Source of the DNA: Pelagibius sp. Alg239-R121
GTDB lineage: Bacteria > Pseudomonadota > Alphaproteobacteria > Kiloniellales > Kiloniellaceae
DNA length: 64,000 bases
NCBI RefSeq assembly: GCF_947331435.1
Contig: NZ_CAMZOF010000002.1
Location: 310,001-374,000 of the forward strand
Direction of reading: 5' to 3'
Shown here: positions 37,356 through 45,105 of the stretch, piece by piece
Layout of the letters: every line of letters begins with the position of its first letter
How positions within the stretch are numbered: the stretch's first letter is position 1
Notes under the pieces: model-generated
Databases searched by the model: none
What the model saw: only the letters and a program-made list of their open reading frames with translations
What the model was told of the DNA's origin: nothing
Translations under genes and position numbers: made by a program

Positions 37356-38144
37356 CTACTCGACCTTGACGTCGAGCTTTTCCAGGTTCTTTTGCGCCGC
37401 ATCGCCGGTCGGCGTTCCCTCTGCGATGTTGGCGGCCGTCACCCAGTCGGTGCGGGCACCCTGTTCGTCGCCGCTCAACCGGCGCAGGATACCGCGCTCC
37501 AACAATGCCTCGGCATATTCGGGCCGCAGCGAGAGAGCCCGGTTGACATCTTCCAATGCCAGTTCATTGGCGTCGAGATAGCGATAGGCAGTCGCACGGA
37601 AAACCAGGATATCCCCGCGCTCCGGCGCCAGATCCTCGGCCCGGTTAAGATCGTCGATGGCATCCCAATAGCTGGAAGCCGCCGCCAGGGACACAGAGCG
37701 GTCAATCAGCAGTTCAACATTGTCCGGATCCAGCTTCAGTGCCGCGGTAAGAACCTTGTAGGAGCGGTCCACGTCACCGTCCAGCAGCCAGGCCTGCGCC
37801 GCCTGCGCCAGAACATCGGCCCGCAGATCGTTGCGTGAATCGGTCATGTTCTGGGCCAGGGCTTCGAGGCGTTCGGCCGCTTCCTTGTATTGCCCGAGCC
37901 CGACCAGTGCGACATTCCCGCAGTGCCGGGCCGCATTGCCGCCGCCCTTGGATTCCCAGGCCAGTGCGGCCTCGAAGGCTTCCTCCGGCTGGATCTGCGT
38001 CAGCTGCATGCAGGCGGAGTACTGCTCTGCGTGGTCGATTTCCTGACCTGCAGCCGGCAAGGCAGGCGACAATGCCGCCAAAGCGATGCTGATCGCGACA
38101 GTTATTCTGGGAAATGCCAAACCAATACCCCAAACAGCCTTCAA
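37356..38144 (-). CDS. Secreted or periplasmic TPR protein
   Basis: The open frame extends to 38366, but its first 75 codons read through two repeat elements (38225-38337 and 38150-38195), so the real start must be near 38144 or later; a TTG at 38144 is the best candidate, without a strong ribosome-binding site. From there the product has about 262 residues, a hydrophobic signal (ITVAISIALAALSPALPAAG) and then Asp/Glu-rich TPR helices, including YKVLTAALKLDPDNVELL, YWDAIDDLNRAEDLAPE and LALEDVNRALSLRPEYAEAL. TPR proteins mediate protein complexes; no specific role can be given. Confidence 0.75.
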   Translation of the reverse strand: MKAVWGIGLAFPRITVAISIALAALSPALPAAGQEIDHAEQYSACMQLTQIQPEEAFEAALAWESKGGGNAARHCGNVALVGLGQYKEAAERLEALAQNMTDSRNDLRADVLAQAAQAWLLDGDVDRSYKVLTAALKLDPDNVELLIDRSVSLAAASSYWDAIDDLNRAEDLAPERGDILVFRATAYRYLDANELALEDVNRALSLRPEYAEALLERGILRRLSGDEQGARTDWVTAANIAEGTPTGDAAQKNLEKLDVKVE

Positions 38145-38149
38145 ACGCG

Positions 38150-38195
38150 GAGTCTGATCATTTTGTATTGTTTCAATCAAAATTGATCGCACTCT
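38150..38195. repeat. Dispersed palindrome, single copy
   Basis: GAGTCTGATCATTTTG pairs with CAAAATTGATCGCACTC around a short AT-rich loop. The arms match the family ends GAGCCTGATCGTTT and GATCGCACTCT. It sits at the 5' end of the TPR gene. Confidence 0.65.
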
Positions 38196-38224
38196 GGCTG
38201 GTCCGATGCCATATCTCGTATTCC

Positions 38225-38337
38225 ATAGCGATTCGCGTTTTACCCGGAACAGACAGCCCCATAGTTCGCGTTCGAAATCAACGCTGAGCCGATTGAGAGG
38301 CAGCGAAGATTGAGCCAGGTTAAACGCGAATTGCTCT
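38225..38337. repeat. MITE-like element, copy 2
   Basis: Begins ATAGCGATTCGCGTTTTACC and ends GGTTAAACGCGAATTGCTCT; these ends are imperfect inverted repeats of each other. The core GTTCGAAATCAACGCTG and GATTGAGAGGCAGC matches copy 1 (35371). Its ends also resemble the AGAG-ATTCACGTTT ends of the dispersed palindromes. Confidence 0.7.
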
Positions 38338-38423
38338 AAGATCGACATCGAAGGCGGGTTGATCAAGGGCGAAGTTCATGGCGCGGCCCATGAGCACTGA
38401 CAGAAAGCAAGAGAGAGCAGGGT

Positions 38424-39371
38424 ATGAGCGAAGCGGCCAATCATCTTTTCTGCTTCGGGCTGGGCTTTTCCGCCCAAGTCCTGTCCAAGCGGCTTATGGC
38501 CGGGCCACGTCTGGCCGAGCCACGTCCGGCCGAGCCACGTCCGGCCGAGCCACGTCTGGCCGAGCCACGTCTGGCCGAAAGCTGGAAGGTCACGGGCACG
38601 ACCCGTTCGGAAGATAAGCGCCAGGCCCTGCTGGATCAGGGCTTCCATGCCGTCGCGCTGTTCGACCGGGACCGGCCCCTCGAAAATCCGGCGGAGAGCC
38701 TGCGGGGCGTTACCCACATCCTGGTTTCCGCCGGACCCGACGAAGCGGGCGACGCAGTCCTCAATCAGCACGCCGAAGACATTGCGAAACTGCCGGACCT
38801 GCGCTGGCTGGGCTATCTCTCGACCACCGGCGTCTACGGCAATCACGATGGCGCCTGGGTGGACGAAGATGCGGCGCTGACCCCCAGCAGTCCGCGCAGC
38901 GAATACCGTGCCGCCGCCGAACGCGGCTGGCTGGACCTGCAGGCAAAGGACGCGGTGCCCGCCCACATTTTCCGCCTCGCCGGTATCTACGGCCCTGGCC
39001 GCAGCCTGCTGGACACGGTCAAGGCAGGCAAAGCCAAGCGCATCGACCGGCCGGGCCAGGTCTTCAGCCGCATTCACGTCGAAGACATCGCAAGGGTGCT
39101 GGAAGCCTCGATCGCCGCGCCCAATCCGGGCAGGATCTACAACGTCTGCGACGACATGGCCGCCTCGCCGGCGGAAGTCACCGCCCACGCCTGCGAACTG
39201 CTGGGCGTCGCGCCGCCGCCGCTGGTGCCTTTCGAGGAAGCCGGACTCTCGCCCATGGGAAAGACCTTCTGGCTCGACAACAAGCGAGTCTCGAACCGGC
39301 GCCTGCATGAGGAACTTGGGGTCGAACTGCGCTACCCGGACTACAAGGCCGGGCTCGCGAGTCTCGTTTAG
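38424..39371 (+). CDS. SDR-family NAD(P)-dependent oxidoreductase/epimerase with an internal minisatellite
   Basis: The 315-residue protein is an extended-type SDR-like enzyme (YeeZ-like). It has an N-terminal Rossmann start CFGLGFSAQV, YLSTTGVYGNHDGAWVDED, and the R-x-x-x-Y region SPRSEYRAAAERGW, plus FRLAGIYGPGRSLLDTV. Between residues 25 and 52 a 15-bp minisatellite encodes PRLAEPRPAEP-like repeats inserted after the first beta-alpha unit. The domain is otherwise whole and in frame. The substrate is unknown. ATG at 38424. Confidence 0.83.
   Translation: MSEAANHLFCFGLGFSAQVLSKRLMAGPRLAEPRPAEPRPAEPRLAEPRLAESWKVTGTTRSEDKRQALLDQGFHAVALFDRDRPLENPAESLRGVTHILVSAGPDEAGDAVLNQHAEDIAKLPDLRWLGYLSTTGVYGNHDGAWVDEDAALTPSSPRSEYRAAAERGWLDLQAKDAVPAHIFRLAGIYGPGRSLLDTVKAGKAKRIDRPGQVFSRIHVEDIARVLEASIAAPNPGRIYNVCDDMAASPAEVTAHACELLGVAPPPLVPFEEAGLSPMGKTFWLDNKRVSNRRLHEELGVELRYPDYKAGLASLV
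38496..38585. repeat. 15-bp minisatellite inside a coding region
   Basis: Five and a half copies of a 15-bp unit (consensus CTGGCCGAGCCACGT) lie at 38496, 38511, 38526, 38541, 38556 and 38571 (last one degenerate). The repeat length is a multiple of three, so copy number changes keep the frame and add or remove the pentapeptide LAEPR or PAEPR. Confidence 0.9.
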
Positions 39372-39378
39372 CGTAAGG

Positions 39379-39458
39379 CGGCGCCAGCCCGCACCCCCTC
39401 CCGACCGCCCCACGATAGTATCCTACGGGCGGTCGGGAGGGGGTGCGGGCTGGCGCCG
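39379..39458. terminator. 32-bp perfect GC-rich inverted repeat between convergent genes
   Basis: Arms 39379-39410 and 39427-39458 are perfect complements around a 16-nt loop. The left arm begins CGGCGCCAGCCCGC and the right ends GCGGGCTGGCGCCG. It lies between the ends of the SDR gene and the hydrolase gene. No T-tract follows either arm, so termination would be atypical; it could also be a remnant of a mobile or structured RNA element. Confidence 0.75.
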
Positions 39459-39475
39459 ATTAAAGAGCGGCTCCT

Positions 39476-40309
39476 CTAACCAACCTTACCCAACATCTCA
39501 TCCAGGCTCCGCGTCAGCCGCGCCAGATCTTCCGGTTCCGACAGCCGGTGGTCGCCCTTCTTGACCAGCGTCACCTCGACCTCCTCGCTCTCCAGCGCAT
39601 CGGCCAGTCTGAGCGCGGCCTTCCAGGGCACGTCCTCGTCGCGCATGCCCTGCAGCAGGCGCACGGGACAGCGAATCGGGATGGCTTCGCGCAGCAGCAG
39701 GTTCTTCCGGCCCTCCTCGATCAGTTCGCGGGTGATGATGTAGGGCTCGTCGCCGTAGTCGGAAGGCCGCTCGAACCGGCCCTTGCTCATGACCTCCTCG
39801 CGCATCTCCGGTGAGAATTCCGCCCACATCAGGTCTTCGGTGAAATCCGGTGCCGCCGCGATCCCGATCAGACCCGCGATCCGCTCAATCCGTGCCAGCG
39901 CGGCCAGCAGCATGATCCAGCCGCCCATGGAGGAACCCACCAGGATCTGCGGCCCTTCGGTCACTTCGTCCAGTACCGCGACCGCATCCTCGGCCCAGCG
40001 GCCGATGGTCCCCTCGGCGAAGCTGCCGGAGGACTGGCCATGGCCCAGATAGTCGAAACGCACGAAACCCAGGCCCCGTTCCCGGCAGTGGTCTTCCAGC
40101 GCAATCGCCTTGGTGCCGGTCATGTCCGACATAAAGCCACCCAGAAATACGACACCGGGTTGCGCGGATCCGCTTTTATCGCCCGATAACTTATGATACG
40201 CGATGCTCGCACCGTCTTTGCGTGCTAAACTTTTAGGATTCGGGAGTCCCGCACCGGAGGTCGGATGCTGGGCGGACAAAGACTCCTGGGGGAATTCTTC
40301 GGAAGACAT
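39476..40309 (-). CDS. Alpha/beta hydrolase (ABHD10/esterase-like)
   Basis: The 277-residue protein has the nucleophile elbow GSSMGGW (G-x-S-x-G), an oxyanion-side FLGGFMSDMTG, RFDYLGHGQSSG, the late Asp in RDEDVPW and the catalytic His in KKGDHRLSEPEDL. The family includes bacterial carboxylesterases related to ABHD10. The substrate is unknown. Start ATG 40309 has AGGTGA upstream. It is divergent from the glycosyltransferase gene with only 27 bp between starts. Confidence 0.86.
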   Translation of the reverse strand: MSSEEFPQESLSAQHPTSGAGLPNPKSLARKDGASIAYHKLSGDKSGSAQPGVVFLGGFMSDMTGTKAIALEDHCRERGLGFVRFDYLGHGQSSGSFAEGTIGRWAEDAVAVLDEVTEGPQILVGSSMGGWIMLLAALARIERIAGLIGIAAAPDFTEDLMWAEFSPEMREEVMSKGRFERPSDYGDEPYIITRELIEEGRKNLLLREAIPIRCPVRLLQGMRDEDVPWKAALRLADALESEEVEVTLVKKGDHRLSEPEDLARLTRSLDEMLGKVG

Positions 40310-40336
40310 GAAAGATCAATCACCTATGGCCTGGCA

Positions 40337-41533
40337 ATGACGACTGTCACGCAGGTTATCACTCCGGGACCGCGGACAAAAGCCGGTGGACCGGTGGTGT
40401 TGCAGGTCGTCCCGAACCTGGTCACGGGGGGTGTGGAGCGCGGCGCCGTCGATATGGCCGCCGCCCTGACCCATGCCGGCGGTACGGCCATCATCGCGTC
40501 CGAAGGCGGCCCTCTGGAGTATGAGCTGCAGCGCATCGGCGCAGCCCATATCCGCCTGCCCATGGCCTCCAAGAATCCCCTCGTCATGGCCCGCAACATC
40601 ACGCGCCTGAAAAAAGTCATCCTGGCCAACGACGTGGACATCGTGCATGCCCGCTCCCGCGCGCCGGCCTGGTCGGCCTACTTCGCCGCCAAGGGCACCG
40701 GGCGCCATTTCATCACCACCTTTCACGCGCCCTATAACATCGGCAACGGCCTGAAGCGGCGCTACAACGCCATCATGACCAAGGGCGAGCGGGTCATCGC
40801 CATCTCTCAGTTCATCGCCGGGCACATCGACCAGAACTACAAGGTCGAGCGCACCAAGGTCCGGGTGGTCCAGCGCGGCGTCGACCTGCTGCACTTCGAC
40901 CCCGACCAGGTCAGCGCGGAACGGGTGGTCAAGCTGGCCACCGACTGGCGCCTGCCCGACGGCGTGCCCCTGGTTCTGCTGCCCGGCCGCCTGACCCGCT
41001 GGAAGGGCCAGTCGATCCTGCTCGATGCCTTAAAGGAACTGCGCGACCTGGATTTCTGTTGCGTGCTGGTGGGTTCCGACCAGGGCCGGACCAGCTACCG
41101 GCAGGAGCTCGAGCGCCAGATCATGGCCAACGACCTCGCCGGCAAGGCCTTCATCTTCGACAACTGCAGCGACATGGCAGCCGCCTATATGCTGTCCGAC
41201 GTGGTGGTTTCGGCCTCGACCGATCCCGAGGGCTTCGGCCGCGTGGTCAGCGAGGGTCAGGCCATGGGCCGCCCGGTGGTGGCCAGCGACCACGGCGGCG
41301 CCCGCGAACAGGTGATCCCCGGCACGACCGGCTTCCTCTTCGAGAACAACGACCCCAGCTCCCTCGCCAAGGCTCTGCGCCAGGCCCTGACGCTGGACGC
41401 CGAGGCCCGCGCCAAGCTCTCGAAGATCGCGATCAACCGAGTCCAGACCCTCTTCTCCAAGGACCGCATGTGCGCGGCCACGCTGGGGCTCTACAACGAG
41501 CTGATACGGCGGGACGCGCATCGGTTGGACTGA
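40337..41533 (+). CDS. GT4-family glycosyltransferase
   Basis: From the ATG at 40337 the protein has 398 residues; a longer frame to 40265 has an upstream GGAGG but would run over the divergent hydrolase start and is less likely. The GT-B fold shows LVTGGVERGAVDMAAAL near the N-terminus, LLPGRLTRWKGQSILLDAL in the middle and the GT4 donor-binding DPEGFGRVVSEGQAMGRPVVASDHGG near the C-terminus. It probably transfers a hexose or aminosugar to lipid or polysaccharide. Confidence 0.9.
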   Translation: MTTVTQVITPGPRTKAGGPVVLQVVPNLVTGGVERGAVDMAAALTHAGGTAIIASEGGPLEYELQRIGAAHIRLPMASKNPLVMARNITRLKKVILANDVDIVHARSRAPAWSAYFAAKGTGRHFITTFHAPYNIGNGLKRRYNAIMTKGERVIAISQFIAGHIDQNYKVERTKVRVVQRGVDLLHFDPDQVSAERVVKLATDWRLPDGVPLVLLPGRLTRWKGQSILLDALKELRDLDFCCVLVGSDQGRTSYRQELERQIMANDLAGKAFIFDNCSDMAAAYMLSDVVVSASTDPEGFGRVVSEGQAMGRPVVASDHGGAREQVIPGTTGFLFENNDPSSLAKALRQALTLDAEARAKLSKIAINRVQTLFSKDRMCAATLGLYNELIRRDAHRLD

Positions 41534-41679
41534 TTGAACTTGTTGGACTGATCTCCCGACTCCAAACCGACACGGCTGAATTCTGCTCGTCCGACGCATG
41601 AAAAGACTGCGCTCGTCTCGCTGAGCACTTGGCGCTCCTATAAGAGCAACGCCCTCTTATTGCTCCTGGAGACAGTCCC

Positions 41680-42345
41680 TTGGCCAGCCTTCTACATCTC
41701 GACGCCAGCGCGCGGACCGAGCGTTCGATCAGCCGCGATCTCTCGGCAAGTTTCATCGAAACCTGGCGGAAACACCGCCCGCAGGACGCGGTCATCCGGC
41801 GCGATCTAGCCACCGACCCGCCCGGCTTCGTCACCCAGGACTGGATCGCCGCCTGCTTTACCCCGGAAAGCGCGCGGACCGACGCCCATCACGCAGCCCT
41901 GAAGGAATCCGACGACCTCATCGCCGAGTTGGAGCAGGCCACGCTTATTGTCCTGGGCACGCCGATGTACAATTATGGTCTGCCGGCGGCGCTTAAGGCC
42001 TGGGTCGATCAGGTCGTCCGGGTCAACAGGACCTTCAGCTTCGATCTGGCCCGGGGCGACTATCCGTTGGCACCGATCCTGTCCGGCAAGACCCTCGTCT
42101 GCCTGGCATCGAAAGGCGAGTTCGGCTTCGCGCAGGGCGGCATTCGGGAGGACAAGAACCATCTCGATCCCCATATCGAAACCTTCGCCCCTTATCTCGG
42201 TGTGGAGGAATGTCATTTCATCTCGGTCGAATATCAGGAATTCGGCGACGAACGCCATGAGCGCTCCCGTGCCGCCGCGCGCCAGAATGCGGTGGCCCTG
42301 GCGGAAACCCTCGCGCGCAGCCTGGAGCCTTTACCGGGCTCATAA
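41680..42345 (+). CDS. azoR: FMN-dependent NADH-azoreductase family (AzoR-like)
   Basis: The 221-residue flavodoxin-like protein has LDASARTERSISRDLSASF at the N-terminus for FMN phosphate, GTPMYNYGLPAALKAWVDQV and LASKGEFGF, close to AzoR. The start is TTG with CTGGAGAC upstream. It reduces quinones, azo compounds or nitroaromatics with NADH. The LysR regulator gene follows and may control it. Confidence 0.87.
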   Translation: MASLLHLDASARTERSISRDLSASFIETWRKHRPQDAVIRRDLATDPPGFVTQDWIAACFTPESARTDAHHAALKESDDLIAELEQATLIVLGTPMYNYGLPAALKAWVDQVVRVNRTFSFDLARGDYPLAPILSGKTLVCLASKGEFGFAQGGIREDKNHLDPHIETFAPYLGVEECHFISVEYQEFGDERHERSRAAARQNAVALAETLARSLEPLPGS

Positions 42346-42374
42346 CGGAAAGACCCTTTGCAGAAAGTCTGGCG

Positions 42375-43361
42375 ATGCGTGACTCCCGGCTACCCGCATT
42401 GAACGGCTTAAAGGCTTTCGAGGTCGCGGCCCGGCACCTGAGTTTCAAGCAGGCCGCCGACGAACTCTTCATCACGCCCGCCGCCGTCAGCCACCGGATC
42501 CGCGCACTCGAAGACTGGCTCGGGGTCAAGCTCTTCAACCGCCTCACCCGCTCCCTGGAGCTGACCAAGGAAGGCGAGGCCTACGCGGCCCTGGTGCAGG
42601 AGGGCTTTGCCATCCTGACCCGGGCATCGGACGAACTGCGGCGCTCCAGCGACGCCGGTGAACTGGTGATCTCGGCCACCATGTCCTTTGCGTCGAACTG
42701 GCTCAATACGAGACTCCCCGGACTGCAGGATGCTCAGAACCAGGGTAGGCACGAGAACTTCACCGTCCGGATCGAGGGTTCGGACCAGCCTGCCGACCTC
42801 AACCGCAGCAACATCGATATCGCGATCCGCTACGGCGAGGGCGGTTACGAGGATCTCCATTCGGAGATGCTCTTTCCCGATCTGATCACGCCGGTCTGCA
42901 CGCCGGAGCTGGCGGCGAAAATCCCGCAGCCCGCCGATATCGCAAAGCTGCCACGGATCGACTACCGCTGGTCCGGCTTCGGCCCGCGCGACCCGAGCTG
43001 GGAAAAGTGGTTTCACGCCGCCGGCGTCGAGACTCCCGGCCCGGAAACGGTGCCCTCCTTCAGTGACGAACACATGGCCCTGGGCCAGACCCTCGCCGGC
43101 CGCGGCATCGGGCTGCTGGGGATTGTGGCCGCCGCCGAGCCGATCCTGCAGGGCAAGCTGGTCCGGCCCTTCCCGATCGCCCTGGAGAATCGCGCCTACT
43201 ACTTCGTCTGCCAGTCCCACAGCCTGCGCCGCCGCAAGGTTGGGATCTTCCGCGACTGGCTGAAGGCCGAAGCCGCCCGCTTCGACGCCCTTCTGGCCGA
43301 AGACCCCAGGCTAAAATTCGAAAGCATTGTGCGCGCAGAGCACCTCACGGAGGAACCATGA
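42375..43361 (+). CDS. LysR-family transcriptional regulator (GcvA-like)
   Basis: The 328-residue protein has the N-terminal winged helix (FEVAARHLSFKQAADELFITPAAVSHRIRALEDWLGVKLFNRL) with the GcvA-like LPALNGLKAFEVAARH opening, and a periplasmic-binding-like effector domain. It overlaps the next gene by 4 nt (ATGA). Target genes may include the neighbouring azoreductase or DUF1989 gene. Confidence 0.93.
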   Translation: MRDSRLPALNGLKAFEVAARHLSFKQAADELFITPAAVSHRIRALEDWLGVKLFNRLTRSLELTKEGEAYAALVQEGFAILTRASDELRRSSDAGELVISATMSFASNWLNTRLPGLQDAQNQGRHENFTVRIEGSDQPADLNRSNIDIAIRYGEGGYEDLHSEMLFPDLITPVCTPELAAKIPQPADIAKLPRIDYRWSGFGPRDPSWEKWFHAAGVETPGPETVPSFSDEHMALGQTLAGRGIGLLGIVAAAEPILQGKLVRPFPIALENRAYYFVCQSHSLRRRKVGIFRDWLKAEAARFDALLAEDPRLKFESIVRAEHLTEEP

Positions 43362-44053
43362 CTAGAGATAAACCCGCCCCCTACCGGACAGCGCAACCCG
43401 ATGGGTCCAACCCGACGGCGGGCAATCCCATCTCCCCGGACGGCGTGCCGCAACCCGGCCAAGACTACCTCATCCCCGCAAGACAGGGCCGCGCGATGCG
43501 CCTGAAGCGCGGGCAGAGCCTGACCATCATCAATCCCCAGGGCCATCAGGTCTGTGACTTCTTCGCGATCACGGAAGACTCGCCCGCGGAATTCCTCTCC
43601 ATGGAGCACTGCCGCACCGCCCTCGGCCGCATCACCGTCAAGACAGGCGACCGGCTGGTCACCAACCGCCGCCGCGCCCTGATCGAGATTACGGAAGACA
43701 GCTCCCCCGGCGTCCACGACATCCTGATCGCCGCCTGCGACCACACCCGCTACCAGCAACTCGGCTGCAGGGATTACCACGACAACTGCGCCGACAACTT
43801 CCGCATGAGCCTCGCCGCAATCGGCGTCACGCCGCTGCACGTGCCCTGCCCCTTCAACATCTGGATGAATGTGCCGGTCGTCCAGGGCGGCGCTTTTGAC
43901 TGGGCAGCACCGGTCTCAAAGCCGGACGATTATGTGGTGTTGCAAGCGCTGGAGGACTGCATCGCGGTCATGTCCGCCTGCCCGCAGGATATGACCAGCG
44001 TCAATGGCGTGGGGACTGCTCCGGCGGAGTTGGTGTTTCGGATCGGCCGTTGA
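43358..44053 (+). CDS. DUF1989 / urea carboxylase-associated family protein
   Basis: The 231-residue protein matches the DUF1989 family: YLIPARQGRAMRLKRGQSLTIINPQGHQVCDFF and the conserved HDNCADNFR and PCPFNIWMNVPV motifs. Family members accompany urea carboxylase or amine metabolism; several Cys and His residues suggest a metal-bound beta-barrel. The ATG is preceded by CGGAGGAACC and overlaps the LysR stop. No urea carboxylase is nearby. Confidence 0.86.
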   Translation: MTRDKPAPYRTAQPDGSNPTAGNPISPDGVPQPGQDYLIPARQGRAMRLKRGQSLTIINPQGHQVCDFFAITEDSPAEFLSMEHCRTALGRITVKTGDRLVTNRRRALIEITEDSSPGVHDILIAACDHTRYQQLGCRDYHDNCADNFRMSLAAIGVTPLHVPCPFNIWMNVPVVQGGAFDWAAPVSKPDDYVVLQALEDCIAVMSACPQDMTSVNGVGTAPAELVFRIGR

Positions 44054-44450
44054 ATACGGGCTACGCGTATGACGTGGATACGATCAGCGCATTACCCACA
44101 AAACAAGGTCTGACGCCGCTCATTATGACAGTCAGCATCGTGATACTTGAAAGCATGAAACATCCGACAATAGAAATTTGACCACTTCGTAAACCGTCAG
44201 ACGCATCCCTGCACCAAAGTCGCTCGGCTATCTCTCATGGACCAAAATCTTCGGAAGCATGAGGCCTGAATTAGAGAGAAGTGTATTTTTTTAGACTGTT
44301 GGCATTCGAATTTTCCCACAGTCGCCGAAACGCCTCAACGTATATATTACAGCATATTTGCAATTTACACCCCTAACATCCTGCAAAAATGCATGAGCTT
44401 CTTGCAGTTTTTCGGGTTCTCTTCAGAGTAGAATTATCATATGTTCACGA

Positions 44451-44472
44451 ATGAATAACATTATTTATTCAT
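44451..44472. promoter_or_regulatory. AT-rich 8-bp palindrome, candidate operator
   Basis: ATGAATAA and TTATTCAT flank a 6-nt spacer. It lies about 90 bp upstream of the first precursor ATG, a plausible binding site for a dimeric regulator. No regulator gene is adjacent. Confidence 0.35.
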
Positions 44473-44508
44473 GACCACCGACATTGGTGCCAAACAGCCC
44501 GAAATTTC

Positions 44509-44538
44509 GGAATGATCGAGATCGGGCATTCCTTTTTT
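44509..44538 (+). terminator. Hairpin with T-run in the RiPP leader, candidate attenuator
   Basis: GGAATG (44509-44514) pairs with CATTCC (44527-44532), directly followed by TTTTTT; the loop region contains CGAGATCG. The hairpin lies 25 bp before the first precursor ATG, so it could end transcription before the operon. Overlapping alternative pairing (CCCGA / TCGGG) is possible. Confidence 0.45.
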
Positions 44539-44562
44539 AGGACAAGAACCCAGGAGACAGAA

Positions 44563-44808
44563 ATGAAAGACATGAGCAAGCTTCAACGCCGTCTCGATGC
44601 AAGCCAGGACCTACGGGCCAAATTTCTAAAAGACCCCATAGCCGTGATGAAATCGGAAGGCATGAGCCTCTCGCGCAGTGAGGAGGCCGAGGTTACACGT
44701 GCCTTTGCAGACCAGTTGACCGGGTCGGCAAAGGATCCCACGGCAAAATACGAGGTCGGAGGAAGTGTGGACTTCAAAGTGTCCGGCGGAGACAAAAAAA
44801 CACCTTAA
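44563..44808 (+). CDS. Candidate RiPP precursor peptide 1, NHLP-like leader
   Basis: The ATG at 44563 has CAGGAGACAG upstream and gives 81 residues. A helical leader (LQRRLDASQDLRAKFLKDP ... MKSEGMSL) resembles the nitrile-hydratase-like leader (NHLP) pattern LR-x-x-LLxDPxAaLxExGIxLP. A possible cleavage site after VGG leaves SVDFKVSGGDKKTP. There is no Cys. The second peptide shares the leader, so they are paralogues. The radical SAM gene follows the second peptide. Not matched to a named precursor family; function is inferred from context. Confidence 0.7.
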   Translation: MKDMSKLQRRLDASQDLRAKFLKDPIAVMKSEGMSLSRSEEAEVTRAFADQLTGSAKDPTAKYEVGGSVDFKVSGGDKKTP

Positions 44809-44854
44809 CAGCCAACTTCTATTCTTTGTTTAAACGGTGGAAAGAGATTTCGTC

Positions 44855-45058
44855 ATGGACATTGAACAATTTCAGAAACGGCTGGATTCCGATCAGGCGC
44901 TTAGGCGGTCCTTTGCCAAAAACCCGGTAGCCGCGCTACGCGAAAAAGGCATCAAGCTTCCGCCGGAAGCGGAAGAAGAACTCACGGCGGCCGTCCAGCA
45001 AGGAGCCCTCGAAAAACCGGGGGCACAGGTGCTGCTCGGTATCAAGATCAAGTTCTAG
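44855..45058 (+). CDS. Candidate RiPP precursor peptide 2, NHLP-like leader
   Basis: The ATG at 44855 has GGAAAGAG upstream; a GTG at 44837 would add 6 residues. The 67-residue peptide has the leader FQKRLDSDQALRRSF / NPVAALREKGIKLPPEAEEEL, closer to the NHLP consensus than peptide 1, and ends KPGA-QVLLGIKIKF, a hydrophobic and basic tail with alternating residues. No Cys, and few Ser or Thr. It lies 46 bp after peptide 1 and 47 bp before the radical SAM ATG. A similarly short C-terminal core in both argues for two alternative substrates of one enzyme. Confidence 0.7.
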   Translation: MDIEQFQKRLDSDQALRRSFAKNPVAALREKGIKLPPEAEEELTAAVQQGALEKPGAQVLLGIKIKF

Positions 45059-45105
45059 AGTTGGTTAACCCGGCTGACTTCAGCCAAGCAATAAAGAGGA
45101 TCGAT

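Larger units (their letters stand above)
44054..44562. other. AT-rich leader region of the RiPP locus
   Basis: About 510 bases, markedly more AT-rich than the flanking genes, especially 44280-44470. It contains a palindrome (44451-44472) and a hairpin with a T-run (44509-44538), listed separately. No convincing coding frame was found. Confidence 0.55.

Noticed and set aside
38145-38366. Extended N-terminus of the TPR protein (first 75 codons of the frame)
   Set aside because: These codons coincide with the MITE-like and palindromic repeats; the signal peptide begins after them.
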